The position numbers and the translations under genes were made by a program. From NCBI GenBank assembly GCA_002383285.1, contig DFXU01000056.1:1-33785 (forward strand): DNA of 33,785 nucleotides. Direction: 5' to 3'. Below the pieces are notes generated by a model. That model made no database searches. It was given only the letters and a program-made list of their open reading frames with translations, and was not told the DNA's origin. Every line of letters starts with the position of its first letter. Position 1 is the stretch's first letter. This document shows positions 32,750 to 33,785 of the stretch, in pieces. The stretch comes from Caryophanales bacterium UBA4100 (GTDB lineage: Bacteria; Bacillota; Bacilli; Paenibacillales; UBA4045).

Positions 32750-33367
32750 ATGAAATTGTTATTGAGAGAATTGTGGATCGATATATTCCGTATGAAGCAT
32801 TATCTGATTGCAGCAAGCTTGGTGTTTGTCGTTGGTATATGGATGGGTGCGACGGATGAGAGACTGATTAACTTCATGAACAATTCATTAGAAGGCATGA
32901 GGGATGTTGTTGAGGGAATACAAGGTAGTGACCATCCTAAGTTATGGTTTTTTGTGTTTATCTTTCTTAACAATACAATTAAAGTGATATGCTTTGTGTT
33001 CATAGGAGCATTATTCGCAGTTGTGCCTTTCTTCGTGCTGGTAGTCAACGGTATGACTCTAGGCTATGTGGTTTTTCATCCTGCTCAGGAATTATCTCCA
33101 TGGACGATCGTTATAAAGGGAATTCTACCGCATGGCATCATAGAGCTTCCCGCAATTATACTTGCCTGTGCATATGGCATTCGGTTAGGTGCCCTGATGC
33201 TAAAGGGATTATTCTATCTCATTTCTGTGAGGAGAAGAGCGGTGGTTGCCCATGAGCTGAAGCATTATTTCAGAATGACACTTCCATTAATGCTAGTGCT
33301 TGTTGTCTCGCTGTTCATAGCAGCAGTGATAGAGAGTACATTCACATATTGGCTTATGGCAGATTAA
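32750..33367 (+). CDS. SpoIIM/DUF95-family membrane protein
   Basis: The 205-residue protein begins MKLLLRELWIDIFRMKHYLI and contains five or six hydrophobic segments. VPFFVLVVNGMTLGYVVF followed by PHGIIELPAIILACAYGIRLG is the core signature of the SpoIIM (stage II sporulation protein M) family, where the PHG-x-ELPA motif is typical. The ATG at 32750 lies 7 nt after GAGG; two upstream in-frame ATGs lie in or next to the ribosome binding site. True SpoIIM acts in the engulfment DMP complex; whether this is SpoIIM itself or a paralog is unclear. Confidence 0.8.
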   Translation: MKLLLRELWIDIFRMKHYLIAASLVFVVGIWMGATDERLINFMNNSLEGMRDVVEGIQGSDHPKLWFFVFIFLNNTIKVICFVFIGALFAVVPFFVLVVNGMTLGYVVFHPAQELSPWTIVIKGILPHGIIELPAIILACAYGIRLGALMLKGLFYLISVRRRAVVAHELKHYFRMTLPLMLVLVVSLFIAAVIESTFTYWLMAD

Positions 33368-33472
33368 CAGGAATTTTTTAAGTATTCATCATAAAAGTGT
33401 CCGTAAATGTGCATAACAATATATACGGGTACTGATGCCTGAATGATGAGAAAATAGGGGGCATTCCATCGT

Positions 33473-33691
33473 ATGTTGGGTGTATTATTCAATGATCGCG
33501 AATGCAAAGAATTAAACTACATGCTGCGTAAGGAATTAGATGAGATGTTGCTAGACCTTAGCGATCAAAGAATTAATGCTGATATTAAGCTAGCCATTGA
33601 ATCGCGATATAAAGTTATATTTAGAATGTATGCACGTCTGGTTTCCTCGAAGGAGCTCTCGAAATATGCGCGGAATCGCAGCTATCGTTAG
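33473..33691 (+). CDS. Small conserved-looking protein of unknown function
   Basis: 72 residues without membrane segments, acidic and basic residues evenly mixed: NDRECKELNYMLRKELDEM and IESRYKVIFRMYARLVSS suggest two amphipathic helices. AGGGGG lies 11 nt before the ATG. I recall similar small proteins in Paenibacillus but no function. It is the last gene before the probable rRNA promoter. Confidence 0.65.
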   Translation: MLGVLFNDRECKELNYMLRKELDEMLLDLSDQRINADIKLAIESRYKVIFRMYARLVSSKELSKYARNRSYR

Positions 33692-33763
33692 CCAGGTATA
33701 ACTAGCGGTAGAGTACTAAGAGCACGTGGAGGGAAAAAGAGATCATATTTTTACTTGTGAGGC

Positions 33764-33769
33764 TTGACT
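33764..33769 (+). promoter_or_regulatory. -35 box of a promoter cut by the window end
   Basis: TTGACT (33764-33769) is followed by TGTCTAGTCGGTCTAT to the window end. With 16-18 nt spacing the -10 box would start at or just beyond the last base. In B. subtilis an rRNA operon follows pdaB, so this may be the start of an rrn promoter. Confidence 0.35.
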
Positions 33770-33785
33770 TGTCTAGTCGGTCTAT

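Noticed and set aside
33386..33392. CATCATA as a sigma-G -10 box for the small unknown gene
   Set aside because: No GHATR-like box lies 17-18 nt upstream.
1..33785. CRISPR array, prophage, insertion sequence, tRNA or rRNA genes
   Set aside because: No regular spaced repeats, transposase or integrase frames, cloverleaf sequences or rRNA motifs were seen.

Overview
The window is a block of core chromosome from an endospore-forming Firmicute. Gene order, start-codon habits and strong GGAGG-type ribosome binding sites suggest Paenibacillaceae (Paenibacillus or a close relative); this is from memory of gene neighbourhoods, not from a search. The order follows the Bacillus subtilis rpoC-to-pdaB region closely. 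No mobile element, CRISPR array, tRNA or rRNA gene is visible.

Layout: (1) 1-8380: the 3' part of rpoC, an L7Ae-type K-turn protein gene, then the str group rpsL-rpsG-fusA-tuf, closed by a terminator with a cUUCGg loop. (2) 8381-9017: the only long gene-free stretch. It holds a perfect 19-bp inverted repeat with related 'TATAGCG' units, then a near-consensus sigma-A promoter and a 5' leader of about 135 nt. (3) 9018-24215: the S10-spc-alpha super-operon, rpsJ through rplO, secY, adk, map, a KOW-domain gene, infA, rpmJ, rpsM, rpsK, rpoA and rplQ, closed by a terminator. (4) 24309-26096: truA, then rplM-rpsI with its own promoter and a probable L13 leader, closed by a strong terminator. The ECF transporter genes found between rplQ and truA in B. 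subtilis are absent. (5) 26211-28362: cysH-sat, a sulfate-activation/APS-reduction pair with a near-perfect sigma-A promoter and a dyad suited to a repressor. (6) 28366-33691: a sporulation, germination and signalling module: cwlD, salA/mrp, gerD (minus), kbaA, pdaB (minus), a SpoIIM-like membrane protein and a small conserved-looking unknown. The last bases hold what looks like the -35 box of another strong promoter, and synteny suggests an rRNA operon just outside.

Working together: regions 1-4 make the transcription and translation machinery, with protein export (SecY), adenylate balance (Adk), N-terminal methionine removal (Map) and initiation (IF1). Region 6 acts in spore cortex modification (CwlD, PdaB), germination (GerD) and sporulation initiation (KbaA).

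Most protein genes are ordinary. The points worth a second look are non-coding: alternative RNA structures between rpsL and rpsG, a long hairpin before rpsL, a nested hairpin before rpoA, the intergenic repeat after tuf, and an overlap of a sigma-E-like promoter with a terminator between sat and cwlD. I found no convincing undescribed protein system.
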